Assembly: GCF_900109375.1 (NCBI RefSeq)
Contig: NZ_FOAB01000001.1
Coordinates: 186,001 to 250,000 of the forward strand
Origin: Aquimarina amphilecti
Lineage (GTDB): Bacteria; Bacteroidota; Bacteroidia; Flavobacteriales; Flavobacteriaceae
Length of the DNA: 64,000 nucleotides
Direction: 5' to 3'
Shown here: piece by piece, positions 1-10,400 of the stretch
Layout: every line of letters starts with the position of its first letter
How positions within the stretch are numbered: the first letter of the stretch is position 1
Notes under the pieces: model-generated
What the model was told of the DNA's origin: nothing
Seen by the model: the letters and a program-made list of their open reading frames with translations, nothing else
Databases searched by the model: none
Position numbers and translations under genes: made by a program

Positions 1-906
1 ATAAAAGGTGAAATGCAAGAGATCCTTTCTGCAGAAGGATATGTAGATTCTACAAAAACATTAGGAGCGATTATTCAAGAATTAAATAAGGAAGAGCGTT
101 TTCTTTTTCCAAATAATGACGATGGAAGGAAAATGGTTATTGATGAGTATGATCGCATATTATCGGAGATAAGTGCAGGTTTAGATAACGCTTTTGATGT
201 TAGACCGAAAGCTGGTTTAGAAGTAAAGAGAGTTCCAGAATTTAAGGAAGAAGGATCAGCGGGAGCTTATTATACAAGACCTGCTATGGATGGCTCACGT
301 GGAGGTGTTTTTTATGCAAACCTTAGAAATGTACATGAATCTGTTAAGTTCGGAATGAAAACTTTAGCTTATCATGAAGGGGTGCCTGGACATCATTTTC
401 AGATCGCTATTCAATCAGAGTTAGAAGGAGTTCCAATTTTTAGAACTATAGGTCTTTTTACATCTTATATCGAAGGTTGGGCATTATATTCAGAACAACT
501 AGCTTGGGAATTAGGTTTTTATGAGAATGATCCTTTCGGAAATTTAGGTAGGTTACAAGCAGAAATGTTTAGAGCAGTTCGTCTTGTCGTAGATACAGGG
601 ATTCATCATAAAAAGTGGACTAGAGAACAAGCAATTGATTATATGGTGCAGAATACTGGTATGACTACTACAGAGGTTACTACAGAGATAGAACGTTACA
701 TTGTTTGGCCTGGTCAGGCCTGTGCTTATAAAATAGGAATGCTTAAGATATTAGAATTAAGAGAAAAAGCAAAACAACAATTGGGTGACAAGTTTGATTT
801 AAGAGATTTTCATAATGCAGTGCTAAAAAATGGAGCGGTTCCTTTAGATATTTTAGAAGAAATAATAGATAGTTATATAGAAGATACTAAGGGAAAGACA
901 TCTTAA
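1..906 (+). CDS. DUF885 family metallopeptidase-like protein, C-terminal part (5' end outside window)
   Basis: The reading frame is open from base 1 (it reads through the ATG at 13), so only the C-terminal ~300 residues are present. The sequence shows HEGVPGHH (about codons 126-133), an HExxH-type zinc motif variant characteristic of DUF885. It is followed by the helical SYIEGWALYSEQLAWELGF segment, which also belongs to the family and probably supplies the third ligand. Family members are ~580-600 residue secreted or lipoprotein peptidases in Bacteroidota; substrate is unknown. The signal peptide, if any, would lie upstream of the window. Downstream, 36 bp separate it from the SnoaL-like gene, so the two may be co-transcribed. 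Family assignment is confident; peptidase activity is inferred from the family. Confidence 0.9.
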   Translation: MKGEMQEILSAEGYVDSTKTLGAIIQELNKEERFLFPNNDDGRKMVIDEYDRILSEISAGLDNAFDVRPKAGLEVKRVPEFKEEGSAGAYYTRPAMDGSRGGVFYANLRNVHESVKFGMKTLAYHEGVPGHHFQIAIQSELEGVPIFRTIGLFTSYIEGWALYSEQLAWELGFYENDPFGNLGRLQAEMFRAVRLVVDTGIHHKKWTREQAIDYMVQNTGMTTTEVTTEIERYIVWPGQACAYKIGMLKILELREKAKQQLGDKFDLRDFHNAVLKNGAVPLDILEEIIDSYIEDTKGKTS

Positions 907-942
907 TTGATTTTATAAAAAAATAATCATAGTAAAAGAGGT

Positions 943-1320
943 ATGGATCTAGAAGAAAATAAAAAGAATGCTATTGCTTTTTATAAAATGGCATATGAAG
1001 GTAATCCTAAAGAAGCCGTAGAAAAATATCTAGGAGATCAATATATTCAACATAATCCAGATGTGGCGGATGGAACGGAAGGTTTTATAGCTTATTTTGA
1101 ACGAATGCAGAAAGAATATCCTGATAAATCCATTGAATTTGCAAGGTGTATTGCGGAAGGAGATTTAGTAGCTCTTCATACGCATCAAACTTGGCCAGGA
1201 AATGATCAATATATCACCATGGACTTTTTTCGTTTTGACAAAAATGGAAAAATATGTGAACATTGGGATTCAATACAACAAATTCCAGAAAAATCTGCGA
1301 ACCCTAATACGATGTATTAA
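943..1320 (+). CDS. SnoaL-like / NTF2-fold protein
   Basis: A 125-residue cytosolic protein with no signal peptide. The pattern YLGDQYIQHNPDVADGTEG, then an ALHTHQTWPG strand and a FFRFDKNGKICEHWDSIQ end, is typical of the SnoaL-like polyketide-cyclase family (NTF2 fold, an alpha+beta cone with a small-molecule pocket). Many stand-alone bacterial members have no known substrate, and nothing here points to polyketide synthesis. It starts with ATG 36 bp after the DUF885 gene. Full length for the family. Fold assignment is good; function is unknown. Confidence 0.85.
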   Translation: MDLEENKKNAIAFYKMAYEGNPKEAVEKYLGDQYIQHNPDVADGTEGFIAYFERMQKEYPDKSIEFARCIAEGDLVALHTHQTWPGNDQYITMDFFRFDKNGKICEHWDSIQQIPEKSANPNTMY

Positions 1321-1403
1321 GAATTTTAAAGACGTTTCTTTATTTTTTAGAATAGCTTAGAGCCAAGAATAAAAATATAATTTTCAAAAACAATAGAATT
1401 AAT

Positions 1404-2141
1404 TTGGTAACATATCTCAAGTATTCTGATTTAGATAACCATCTTTTAAAACAATATAGATGTGCTATCAATGAGGCGTTTCCAGAAATTATTTTAAGAT
1501 CTCAGGTAACCAAAAAATATTGGAGCAGTTTAGAAAGTTATTTTCCTCAGACTCAGATTTTCTTGGTTAATGGTAATAGTGATCTCCTAGGTTTTATGAA
1601 CACAATACCAATATTTTGGGATCAGAAATTAAGTGATTTACCTAATAATGGATGGGATTGGCTTTTAAAAAAAGGTGTTGAAGATTTTGAAGATAAGATG
1701 AAACCAAACGTTTTAGGAGGCTTACAGATTATTGTAACAAAGAAATATCAAGGCAACGGATATAGTAAGTTGTTGATATCAAAAGGGAAACAAGTCGTAG
1801 AGAGTTTAGGGTTAGAAAAACTTATAATTCCAATAAGACCAATTTTAAAACACAATCATCCAAAGATCAGGATGAAAGATTATATAGATTTAAAGAAGAA
1901 TAATGAGATTTATGATCCTTGGATAAGAACTCATTTAGAAAGTGGAGCGAAGATTATTAAGGTCTGTGAAAACTCTATGAATGTTAGAGGAGATATAAAC
2001 TTTTGGGAAGAGTTATTAGATAAAAAAATAATTCAATCTGGCAATTATGAAATAGATGGAGCTTTGAATTTGGTGTCTATAGATGTGGTAGATGACTCTG
2101 GAGAATACAGAGAAGAGAATATCTGGATATGTTATACATAG
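1404..2141 (+). CDS. GNAT-like acetyltransferase, uncharacterised
   Basis: A 245-residue protein starting at TTG. No in-frame ATG lies before the conserved-looking region. A segment LGGLQIIVTKKYQGNGYSKLLISKG (about residues 111-135) resembles GNAT motif A, where the [Q/R]xxGxG/A loop (here QGNGYS) binds the acetyl-CoA pyrophosphate. The following helix and the IIPIRP strand also fit. No signal peptide or membrane segment. Substrate is unknown. The gene ends just ahead of a hairpin terminator that also closes the convergent gene on the other strand. The GNAT call rests on one motif and overall size, so it is moderate. Confidence 0.6.
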   Translation: MVTYLKYSDLDNHLLKQYRCAINEAFPEIILRSQVTKKYWSSLESYFPQTQIFLVNGNSDLLGFMNTIPIFWDQKLSDLPNNGWDWLLKKGVEDFEDKMKPNVLGGLQIIVTKKYQGNGYSKLLISKGKQVVESLGLEKLIIPIRPILKHNHPKIRMKDYIDLKKNNEIYDPWIRTHLESGAKIIKVCENSMNVRGDINFWEELLDKKIIQSGNYEIDGALNLVSIDVVDDSGEYREENIWICYT

Positions 2142-2170
2142 CAGCATAAGAATAGAAGACGTTGTAAAAA

Positions 2171-2202
2171 AAGAGCATTATCCACGATAATGCTCTTTTT
2201 TT
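2171..2202. terminator. Bidirectional intrinsic terminator between convergent genes
   Basis: An 11-bp perfect inverted repeat (AAGAGCATTAT / ATAATGCTCTT) with a 5-nt CCACG loop is flanked by A-run and T-run. It sits between the stop of the GNAT-like gene (2141) and the stop of the minus-strand T9SS cargo gene (2225), so it can serve both. Confidence 0.9.
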
Positions 2203-2224
2203 AATAATATGAATAAATTAGTAA

Positions 2225-4282
2225 CTATTCAATTACTAGTTTTTTAGTTACGGATCCATTATTTTGATCTAATTTCACTAGATATATACCTGCGTTTAAA
2301 TGAGATAGATTTAAAAGGTTGTTATTTAAAGTTTGAGAAATAACTTGTTTTCCTAACATATCAAATACACTAACAGAAACAGATGCATTTGTTGTAGTGG
2401 TAATATTTACAAATCCTGAGTTGTTGGGATTCGGAAATATATTAAAGTTTTCCGACTCATCATCAAATGTGTCAATAGATAACGTACTAGCGTTATCATT
2501 TACATCACCAGGTGTACCTAGATCTCCGCTACCGAATGTTGTAACTGCTTCTGCCCAATTCGCTCCATCATCATTAGCAACACTATTTAGTTCATTGATA
2601 GATAGTTCCATACTTGCTCCAGTAGGGTCAGGAAATGTTGCTCCATTATCCCAGATCACTTGGTCAATAACAGTGGAGCCACATTCTATAATGATACCAT
2701 CAGTACTGTTTCCTAAAAATACATCACGTGCTTCATATGCATAATCTAATACAATACTTCCATTAGGGTCTCCAATAACAATATATCCATTTGCTGGTAT
2801 AATTAATGAATTTGCTATCACATGAAGATCATTAACACCATCATCATCTTTAATAGTCCAACTAGCTATATCAATAGGGCTTGTAGTGGTATTATATAAT
2901 TCAAAATATTCTCCATTAGGATCATCTCCATCAGAAGCTGGATTTTGCATAATTTCTGTTATTATAATGTCACCTACATTTGCACATACAGGTGTTTGAT
3001 ACACTATCCCTGATAATGGAATGGTTTGATCTGTTGTACCAGAAGAAGCTAATGTAATATCTCCTGTATATGAATTAGGAGTTAATCCTGTCGCTAATCT
3101 TATAAATACTTCTGTACTATTCACTGTTCCCATAGTTGGTGTTACGCTAACAGAAGCACCAAAACCAGTTCCAGTTGTAAGAGATACTTCAAAATTTGTA
3201 GGAGCAGTGATTGTAATGTCTCCAGTAAGAAATAAACCTTCTACATTAAAACTATCTTCGGTAGACGGGCCAGCACCTTCAAAATACGAAAAGCCCCCAA
3301 TAAATCCATTGATTGTAAATTGAGGATCGGCAGGAGAAACAGTTCCGCTTAATGCTATAGTTTGATCGGTCGCTCCGGTAGAAGATGCTGTAGCATCCCC
3401 GACATATGAATTAGATGTTAATCCTGCAGCTAACCTAACATAAATTGTTGTTGTCGCAATTGTTCCCATTGCTGGTGTTATAGCAACAGAAGACGCAAAA
3501 CCAGTTCCAGTAGTAAGAGAGACTTCAAAATTTGTTGGTGCTGTAATTGTAAGGTCAGTAGTAAGATTTAATCCAGATACCGTCAAAGTACCTTCATTAG
3601 ATGGACCGTTAGCTTCAAAATAATCTAATCCAGAAACCGCTCCACTTACATTTATTGTAGGTGTTGTAGATACAGTAGTAGAGTATGTGCCAATACCTCC
3701 CATAAGAGTTTCAAAAGTATCTGTTCCTCCTTGACAAGTACCCAAAGTGTTTAACGTTCCGGATCCAGGAATAGTCCAATTAACCTCTGTAAAACCAGCA
3801 TCGGGTCCAGTTCCATCAACTCTTTTAGCATAAGAGTCAGTATATTCCCAAGTTGTCCCAGTTCCATCTGTACCATCTACACCATATTGATCAATTGTCG
3901 CACCAGAACTATTTAATATAATTCTAACTCTATCATCACCATTAAGGTTCATAGTTCCTGATGTTATAACATTTGCAGAAGCTAAAGAAGGAAATTCAGA
4001 TGCAATACTAGTAGCACTGCCCGTGGTTGTAACATAAACAAAACCATCGGTAACAGTACCTAATCCAGAAAGATCTAGGGTATTTCCAAACGTTGTATTT
4101 TCATTTGTTTCATTCTCTAACGAGTATAAAGAGAAATCAACCATACCATCAGCATAAATTTCGAGTAATTTTGGGTTTCCCCCAGAGCAATCTCCATCCA
4201 CTATTGTAGTAATAATTGGTGTTTGCCCAAATGAAGTCAGTGAAATGACTAGAGTAAAACATAAAAAATAAAGTTTTTTCAT
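2225..4282 (-). CDS. Secreted T9SS cargo protein with lamin-tail domain and two internal repeats
   Basis: A 685-residue exported protein. It has an N-terminal signal peptide (about 1-19, ending SFGQ), then an N-terminal lamin-tail-like region (about 20-190) of a kind common in Flavobacteriia. Two ~105-residue tandem repeats follow, each containing the string TAPTNFEVSLTTGTGF (DNA about 3340-3656 and 3005-3324). Next comes a canonical lamin-tail domain (GDIIITEIMQNPASDGDDPN onward). The C-terminal ~75 residues are a type A T9SS sorting domain (FNIFPNPNNSG, VFDMLGKQV, LNAGIYLVKL, ending KKLVIE). It should cross the outer membrane through T9SS and be surface-attached or released. No catalytic domain is visible, so adhesion or a structural role is likely. 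It shows that the organism has T9SS, which matters for interpreting the giant proteins downstream that lack such a tail. Confidence 0.93.
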   Translation of the reverse strand: MKKLYFLCFTLVISLTSFGQTPIITTIVDGDCSGGNPKLLEIYADGMVDFSLYSLENETNENTTFGNTLDLSGLGTVTDGFVYVTTTGSATSIASEFPSLASANVITSGTMNLNGDDRVRIILNSSGATIDQYGVDGTDGTGTTWEYTDSYAKRVDGTGPDAGFTEVNWTIPGSGTLNTLGTCQGGTDTFETLMGGIGTYSTTVSTTPTINVSGAVSGLDYFEANGPSNEGTLTVSGLNLTTDLTITAPTNFEVSLTTGTGFASSVAITPAMGTIATTTIYVRLAAGLTSNSYVGDATASSTGATDQTIALSGTVSPADPQFTINGFIGGFSYFEGAGPSTEDSFNVEGLFLTGDITITAPTNFEVSLTTGTGFGASVSVTPTMGTVNSTEVFIRLATGLTPNSYTGDITLASSGTTDQTIPLSGIVYQTPVCANVGDIIITEIMQNPASDGDDPNGEYFELYNTTTSPIDIASWTIKDDDGVNDLHVIANSLIIPANGYIVIGDPNGSIVLDYAYEARDVFLGNSTDGIIIECGSTVIDQVIWDNGATFPDPTGASMELSINELNSVANDDGANWAEAVTTFGSGDLGTPGDVNDNASTLSIDTFDDESENFNIFPNPNNSGFVNITTTTNASVSVSVFDMLGKQVISQTLNNNLLNLSHLNAGIYLVKLDQNNGSVTKKLVIE

Positions 4283-4443
4283 AATAGTAAGTAATTATAA
4301 TTGAGTGAAAATAGTTTAGCAATATACAAAGAAATGAGTGCTGTAAAACTATAGCTTGTAACAAACTGCGTATTCTTAATTTTAACTTAACACTGATGTA
4401 GAATGTTATAAGTTATTCCCAATAACTTCTTAAGCTAATATTA

Positions 4444-5586
4444 CTAATGAATTATTTTAAAAAGAATTACTTGATTTAACTGAGGTAAAAAAGCATTAAA
4501 GTTATTATCAGAAATAACAATCAGAGATTTACTTCCATCAGAAAATACCGGACCTAAAGTTATACCTTCTATATTGTCTACAGTATTATTGGTTAATTCG
4601 CTCCGAATACTATCAAATTCAAACAAAAGTGTTTTAGAAGCCTTGGTAATTGATTCTTCATATAGATTATCTATGTTTAGTGTATTACTTGCATTCGTAG
4701 CATTAACTTTATAAATTTTTACAGTATTCCCGCCATCCAAATATCCAGAAGAAAAGGATCTTTCTAAAAAAAGAAATTTGTTTTCATCATATTCTAATAT
4801 TTCAACTAGACCGTTAACGGTAAACGTTGTTCCCAAAGCAGGCTCTCGATCTACTGAATCTAATTCATATAAAAACTGTCGTTCTGGTATTCCAGTTATT
4901 TTATTAATTCTAGTAATGCGAACCGGAGATTCTGTTTCTATTGTAGTAGGTTCTGGTCCATCTTGAATTAATGGAAGTTCCATGCCAATCCAATAAGAAT
5001 TGGTATCAAAACTAATGCACAAAGATTCTAATGTACCATTATGTAGTGGACCAGATAGATCATTTGTAGTATTAGTTTTTAAGTTTTCTGGTAATTCAAA
5101 ACTTCTTAATTGATTGCCATTGAGATGTATCTCTAACAAAGCGGGATCTACATTATTATTAATAGAACCTTCACTCGTATATATTATATTGCCTGTATTT
5201 GTGTCAAATCTAATAGCTTCTGGATCTATTTGATTTTCTGGAATAGAATTTCCTATCTCATCTTTAATTTCTATCATAGTGTTAATTGAAACATTAGAGA
5301 AACCTTCTAGATTGTATGATATGTCGGCTGTATAATACTTTATGGGATTGGATCCATCGCTTATAATATACCAGGTGTTGTTTTTATAATCAATTCCAGA
5401 GAAGCCTCCTATCGGTATACCGTCAATGTTTTGATCAGGAATTATTATTTCATCTATATATTCTAGACTATTAATGTTGTTGTTAGAGGGTTGTGGTATT
5501 TCAGAACTGCTGTCGGAATTATCGTTAGAAGAACAACTTGCAAAAAAAATAATAGCATATATAGATATCTTAATTTTTGCATTCAT
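4444..5586 (-). CDS. Phytase-like esterase family lipoprotein
   Basis: A 380-residue protein with a lipoprotein signal (hydrophobic IYAIIFFASC, lipobox cysteine about residue 18) followed by a low-complexity Ser/Asn linker, so it is membrane-anchored. The body matches the esterase-like phytase family (PF13449). Visible marks are GGFSGIDY near the start, DPEAIRFD in the middle, a RxxxLYELDS strand and the C-terminal DNIEGITLGP...SLIVISDNNF block. This is a beta-propeller-like family, and few members have tested activity. It lies between the T9SS cargo gene and rsmE on the minus strand, 29 bp from rsmE, so co-transcription with rsmE/tsaD is possible. Family confident, activity unknown. Confidence 0.85.
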   Translation of the reverse strand: MNAKIKISIYAIIFFASCSSNDNSDSSSEIPQPSNNNINSLEYIDEIIIPDQNIDGIPIGGFSGIDYKNNTWYIISDGSNPIKYYTADISYNLEGFSNVSINTMIEIKDEIGNSIPENQIDPEAIRFDTNTGNIIYTSEGSINNNVDPALLEIHLNGNQLRSFELPENLKTNTTNDLSGPLHNGTLESLCISFDTNSYWIGMELPLIQDGPEPTTIETESPVRITRINKITGIPERQFLYELDSVDREPALGTTFTVNGLVEILEYDENKFLFLERSFSSGYLDGGNTVKIYKVNATNASNTLNIDNLYEESITKASKTLLFEFDSIRSELTNNTVDNIEGITLGPVFSDGSKSLIVISDNNFNAFLPQLNQVILFKIIH

Positions 5587-5615
5587 AATCTTAATTATTA
5601 GAGATTATAAAGATA

Positions 5616-6332
5616 TTAATTATTACGGAATGAATTTAAGAAAGCAACACTATGTGTTGCAACAATAGCAGCAGTTTCAGTACGTAATCTTGTTTCTCCT
5701 AAAGTAACAGGTTTATACCCTTCTTTTAATGCATTTTCAATCTCTTTAATAGAAAAATCTCCTTCAGGACCTATTAATAGAGTGATATTGTTTTGTAATT
5801 TAAGAATATCTTTTAAAGATTGTTTCTTAGTTTCTTCACAATGCGCAATAAGTAACTGGTCAGGATTTTCCTTTTTCAAAAATTCATTAAAAGAAATAGC
5901 TTTATTTAATATCGGTAAATAGGATTGTAGGGATTGTTTCATTGCACTTTGTAATATGCGTTCAAATCGTTCCGGTTTAATTATTTTTCGCTCACTATGA
6001 TCACAAATTATAGGTGTAATTTCATCAATACCTATCTCTGTAGCTTTTTCCAAAAACCATTCATAACGATCATTCATCTTAGTAGGAGCTACGGCTAGAT
6101 GTAATTTATAATCTTTAGATGACTGAATACTCTTTTCTTCTAATTGTATGATACATTTATTAGGACTAGAAAAAGTAATCACTCCTTTACATAATAAGCC
6201 TAATCCATTGGTGATTTGTACCAAATCACCTTCTTTTTTGCGTAAAACTTTAGTTATATGTTTACTTTCTTCTCGGGAAAATTCAAATTCCTGAGTAGTT
6301 TCTGTAATATCTTTATTGTAGAATAATTGCAT
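5616..6332 (-). CDS. rsmE: 16S rRNA (uracil-1498-N3)-methyltransferase RsmE
   Basis: A 238-residue protein of normal RsmE length. It has an N-terminal PUA-like RNA-binding part (about 1-70, with HITKVLRKKEGD) and a C-terminal SPOUT methyltransferase domain. The SPOUT knot is marked by LLIGPEGDFS (about 180-189) and LGETRLRTETAAI (about 211-223), the S-adenosylmethionine site. The segment KATEIGIDEITPIICDHSER is also family-typical. It methylates N3 of U1498 in the 30S decoding region. It lies 9 bp downstream of tsaD on the same strand, forming a two-gene translation-fidelity unit. Confidence 0.96.
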   Translation of the reverse strand: MQLFYNKDITETTQEFEFSREESKHITKVLRKKEGDLVQITNGLGLLCKGVITFSSPNKCIIQLEEKSIQSSKDYKLHLAVAPTKMNDRYEWFLEKATEIGIDEITPIICDHSERKIIKPERFERILQSAMKQSLQSYLPILNKAISFNEFLKKENPDQLLIAHCEETKKQSLKDILKLQNNITLLIGPEGDFSIKEIENALKEGYKPVTLGETRLRTETAAIVATHSVAFLNSFRNN

Positions 6333-6341
6333 ACATAAAAA

Positions 6342-7364
6342 TTAAAACTTAATTCTGGCTTTAGCAACAATACTCATATCAGTAAAATCCCTTTTTAAAT
6401 ATTTTAGATAACCAACAATACCAATCATTGCAGCATTGTCTGTTGTGTATTCGAATTTAGGTACAAAAGTTTTCCAACCATATTTATGTTCTCCTTCTTT
6501 TAGCGATTTTCTTATACCAGAGTTTGCAGAAACTCCTCCGCCAATAGCAATAGTTTTTATTCCCGTTTCCTTAGAGGCTTTTTTTAATTTATCAATAAGA
6601 ATATTAATAATGGTGTACTGAATTGAAGCGCAAACATCCTCCAGGTTTTCTTTTATAAAGTCAGGGTTTTCTTTGACTTGTTTTTGAACGAAGTATAATA
6701 CGGCAGTTTTGAGACCGCTAAAACTAAAGTTTAAACCATCAACTCTAGGCTTGGTAAAAGGAAATGCTTTAGGGTTACCAGATTGCGCGTGCTTATCGAT
6801 TAAAGGACCTCCGGGATAAGGAAGTCCTAAAATTTTTGCACTTTTATCAAAAGCTTCTCCTACAGCATCATCAATTGTTTCACCAATAATTTCCATATCA
6901 AAATGATCAGTAACTTTTACAATCTGAGTATGTCCACCACTAATAGTTAATGCAAGAAAAGGAAACTCTGGTTTATCAAAATCTTCTTCATCAATAAAGT
7001 GAGCTAAGATATGAGCTTGCATATGATTTACATCAATAAGTGGAATCTCTAAAGAAAGCGCTAACGACTTAGCAAAAGAGGTTCCAACTAATAATGATCC
7101 CATTAAACCAGGACCTCTAGTAAAAGCAATAGCACTTAGATCAGATTTATTAATATTTGCCTGTTTAATAGCTTGATCTACAACGGGAACGATGTTTTGT
7201 TGATGTGCTCTAGAAGCCAACTCTGGGACAACACCACCATATTGTTCGTGTATTTTTTGCGATGCTACAACATTTGATAATACATGACCGTTGCATAATA
7301 TAGAGGCAGAGGTGTCATCGCAAGAAGACTCAATACCTAAGATGTATACATTTTGTGAACTCAT
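6342..7364 (-). CDS. tsaD: tRNA N6-adenosine threonylcarbamoyltransferase TsaD
   Basis: A 340-residue cytosolic ASKHA-fold enzyme of normal length. It transfers threonylcarbamoyl from TC-AMP to A37 of ANN-decoding tRNAs, together with TsaB/TsaE, which are not in this window. Motifs seen: ILGIESSCDDTSA at the N-terminus, the metal-binding HMQAHILAH (HxxxH, about 113-121), LTISGGHTQ, GEAFDKSAKILGLPYPGGP, GGGVSANSGIR and the C-terminal YTTDNAAMIG. It is divergent from the TamB-like gene, with 81 bp between them, and is followed by rsmE. Confidence 0.98.
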   Translation of the reverse strand: MSSQNVYILGIESSCDDTSASILCNGHVLSNVVASQKIHEQYGGVVPELASRAHQQNIVPVVDQAIKQANINKSDLSAIAFTRGPGLMGSLLVGTSFAKSLALSLEIPLIDVNHMQAHILAHFIDEEDFDKPEFPFLALTISGGHTQIVKVTDHFDMEIIGETIDDAVGEAFDKSAKILGLPYPGGPLIDKHAQSGNPKAFPFTKPRVDGLNFSFSGLKTAVLYFVQKQVKENPDFIKENLEDVCASIQYTIINILIDKLKKASKETGIKTIAIGGGVSANSGIRKSLKEGEHKYGWKTFVPKFEYTTDNAAMIGIVGYLKYLKRDFTDMSIVAKARIKF

Positions 7365-7445
7365 TATGAGGAAAAGGGCATAGAAATTGTTAATATTGTC
7401 AGCAAAGTTAAAACAATAAAACGTATCAAAAAATTTGGGAAAATA

Positions 7446-10400
7446 TTGAAAAGGATATTCCTTATCCTTATTTCGCTATTTGTACTATTAGTGATCCTAT
7501 TTTCTATTCCTGCAGTTCAAACTTTTTTTGGTAAAAAAATTACTAATTATCTTAATGATGAGTACAATGTAGACATTAATGTGGGTAGAGTAGGCTTGAC
7601 TTATTCTGGTGATGTAAACTTAAAGGAAGTTTTTGTAAAAGATCACCATAAGGATACGTTGATATATGCTAAAAACATAACGACTTCAATTCTAAATATA
7701 AGAGAAATTTCTAAAGGTCAACCTGAACTAGGAAGTGTTTCTATTGATGATTTAACGTTTAGAATGAAAATGTATAAAGATGAGAGTAGTGATAACCTTA
7801 TGACTTTCATTAGAAAATTTGATACTGGTAAAACTTCTTCATCCAATACTAAGTTCTTGCTTACTACAGGAAATGTAACTATGGAAAACAGTAAGTTCAG
7901 TTATATTGATGAAAATCTCAGTTCTCCTAGAATAGTTGTATTAAGAGATATCTTATTAGATGCTGAAAGCTTAAAAGTTGATGGAGAAGATTTTTATATA
8001 ACAACAGATCTGCTATCATTTAAAGATCATAGAGGATTAAATGTATCTAATCTAAAAACAACTTTTTCAATTACTCCTACAGAAATGCGTTTTCGTGAGT
8101 TATTGTTAGAAACTATAGATTCCAAAGTAGAAGGTGAAATAGTATTTGCGTATGAACGTGGAGGACTTGTAGATTTTGAAAACAGTGTTGATATTACAGC
8201 TAATTTCAATAAAGCAATTATTTCTACTAATGATTTAATACCCTTTTATAAAGAGTTTGGGAATGATGAAGATTTGATCCTCAAAAATACTTTGGTAAAA
8301 GGAACATTAAATGATTTTGAAATTTTAAATTCTGATATTTCAGGATTAGATAGATCTATTATACAAGGAGATATTAGAATTCGAAATGCAGTTACAAACG
8401 TTTCAAAGTTTAGATTAGACGGTGATCTAAAGAATTTAACTACCAATTATTATGATCTAGTTAATTTACTCCCTAACATTTTAGGAGAATCATTGCCTAA
8501 ACAATTATATCAATTGGGAAGCGTAAAAGGTGTTGGTAAAACAATTGTTACGATTAAAGATGTTGATGTCGATATGGACTTCTTTTCACAATTAGGAAAA
8601 ATCAATGCTTTTGTTTTATTGGGAGATTTAGATGATGTGAAAAATGCAACCTATAATGGAAACGTAATATCTAATAATTTTAATGTAGGTCAATTATTAA
8701 GTAAAAAGAACCTTGGGAATGCAGCATTTGATATACACGTAGATGGAAGTGGTTTTACATTAAATAACCTTGATACTAAGTTAGAAGGAGATATTAGAAA
8801 ATTAGAGTTTAATGGATATACTTATACAAATCTAAATGTATTTGGTAATCTCAAGGACCCTGTTTTTGATGGGAAATTAGTTTCAGATGATCCTAATATG
8901 AAATTTAGCTTTAATGGTGTAGCTGATATATCTGAAGAAATTAATAATTATGATTTTACGGCTAATGTAGATCATATAGATCTACATCGTTTGAACTTTT
9001 TTACTCGAGACAGTATTTCTGTTTTTAATGGAGATGTAAAAATGAAGATGAAAGGTACGGGTATTAATGATGCTTTTGGAACAATTTCCTTTGAGAAAAC
9101 ATTATATAAAAATCAAAATGCTAGTTACTACTTTGATGATTTTGATATTACTTCAAGTTTTGATGATAAGAACGTACGAACAATTACGGTAAATAGCCCT
9201 GATATAATTGAAGGTAATGTAAAAGGGGTTTTTAGATTTGAAAATGTCTATGATTTGTTTCGTAATTCTATAGGGAGTTTATATGCAAATTTTGAACCTA
9301 CTGAGATTACGGATAATGAGTTTATGGAATTCAATTTTAAAATTTATAATAAAATTGTTGATGTATTTTTTCCTGAAATTGAATTTGCCCCAAATACTTC
9401 GATAAAAGGAAAGGTAGAAAGTAATGACTCCGAATTTAAATTGACTTTTAAGTCACCTTCTATCAAAGCGTTTGATAACTTAATGAAGAAAGTGGATGTT
9501 CAGGTAGATAATAAAAACCCTTTATTTAATACATATGTTGCAATTGATAGTATTAATACAAAGTATTATGATGTATCCAAGTTTAGTTTAATTAACGTAA
9601 CACTTAATGATACATTATTTATGCGTTCAGAGTTTAAGGGAGGTAAAAATAATGTTGATAATTATAATTTAGAATTTTATCACACAATTAATGAAGATAA
9701 CAATTCTGTATTAGGGTTTAAGAAATCCGATTTTACTTTTAAAGGATATACTTGGTATGCAAATCCCAACAAAAGTAAAAGTAGTAACAAGATAATTTTT
9801 GACAATAATTTTCAAAATATAGACATTAGATCGATAAGGTTAAGTCATGAAGATGAAGAGATAAGTGTTTCTGGAACTGTTGCAGGTAAGGATAACAAAG
9901 ATATCAAAGCCACTTTTAAAGGCGTAGACCTTAATAAAATCACACCTTATATAGAGAATTTAGAATTATCTGGAGTTGTAGACGGAGATCTTAAGATATT
10001 TCAGGATAAAGGAGTGTACTTTCCAAGTTCTACTGTTATAATTGATAAACTAACAGTAAATGACTCAAAACTAGGGGAGTTCCGAATGAATGCATCCGGT
10101 AATGAGTCGTTAACGCAGTATTCTGTAAATACTAGGTTAATAAATGAGGAAAATATAAAAACACTCTCTGCTATTGGATCGATTGATGTTTCGGACAATA
10201 ATCCAGATATGAATATAGATGTAAACTTAGATCAATTCAATATGTCCGGGTTTAGTCAATTAGGTGGAATTGTAATATCAGACCTGAGAGGGTTTGTAAG
10301 CGGAAGTGCTAAGGTTACTGGTGATTATGTCAACCCTTCGATTGATGGTTTACTAAAACTAAATAAGGCAGGGTTAAAAATACAATATCTAAACGTTGAT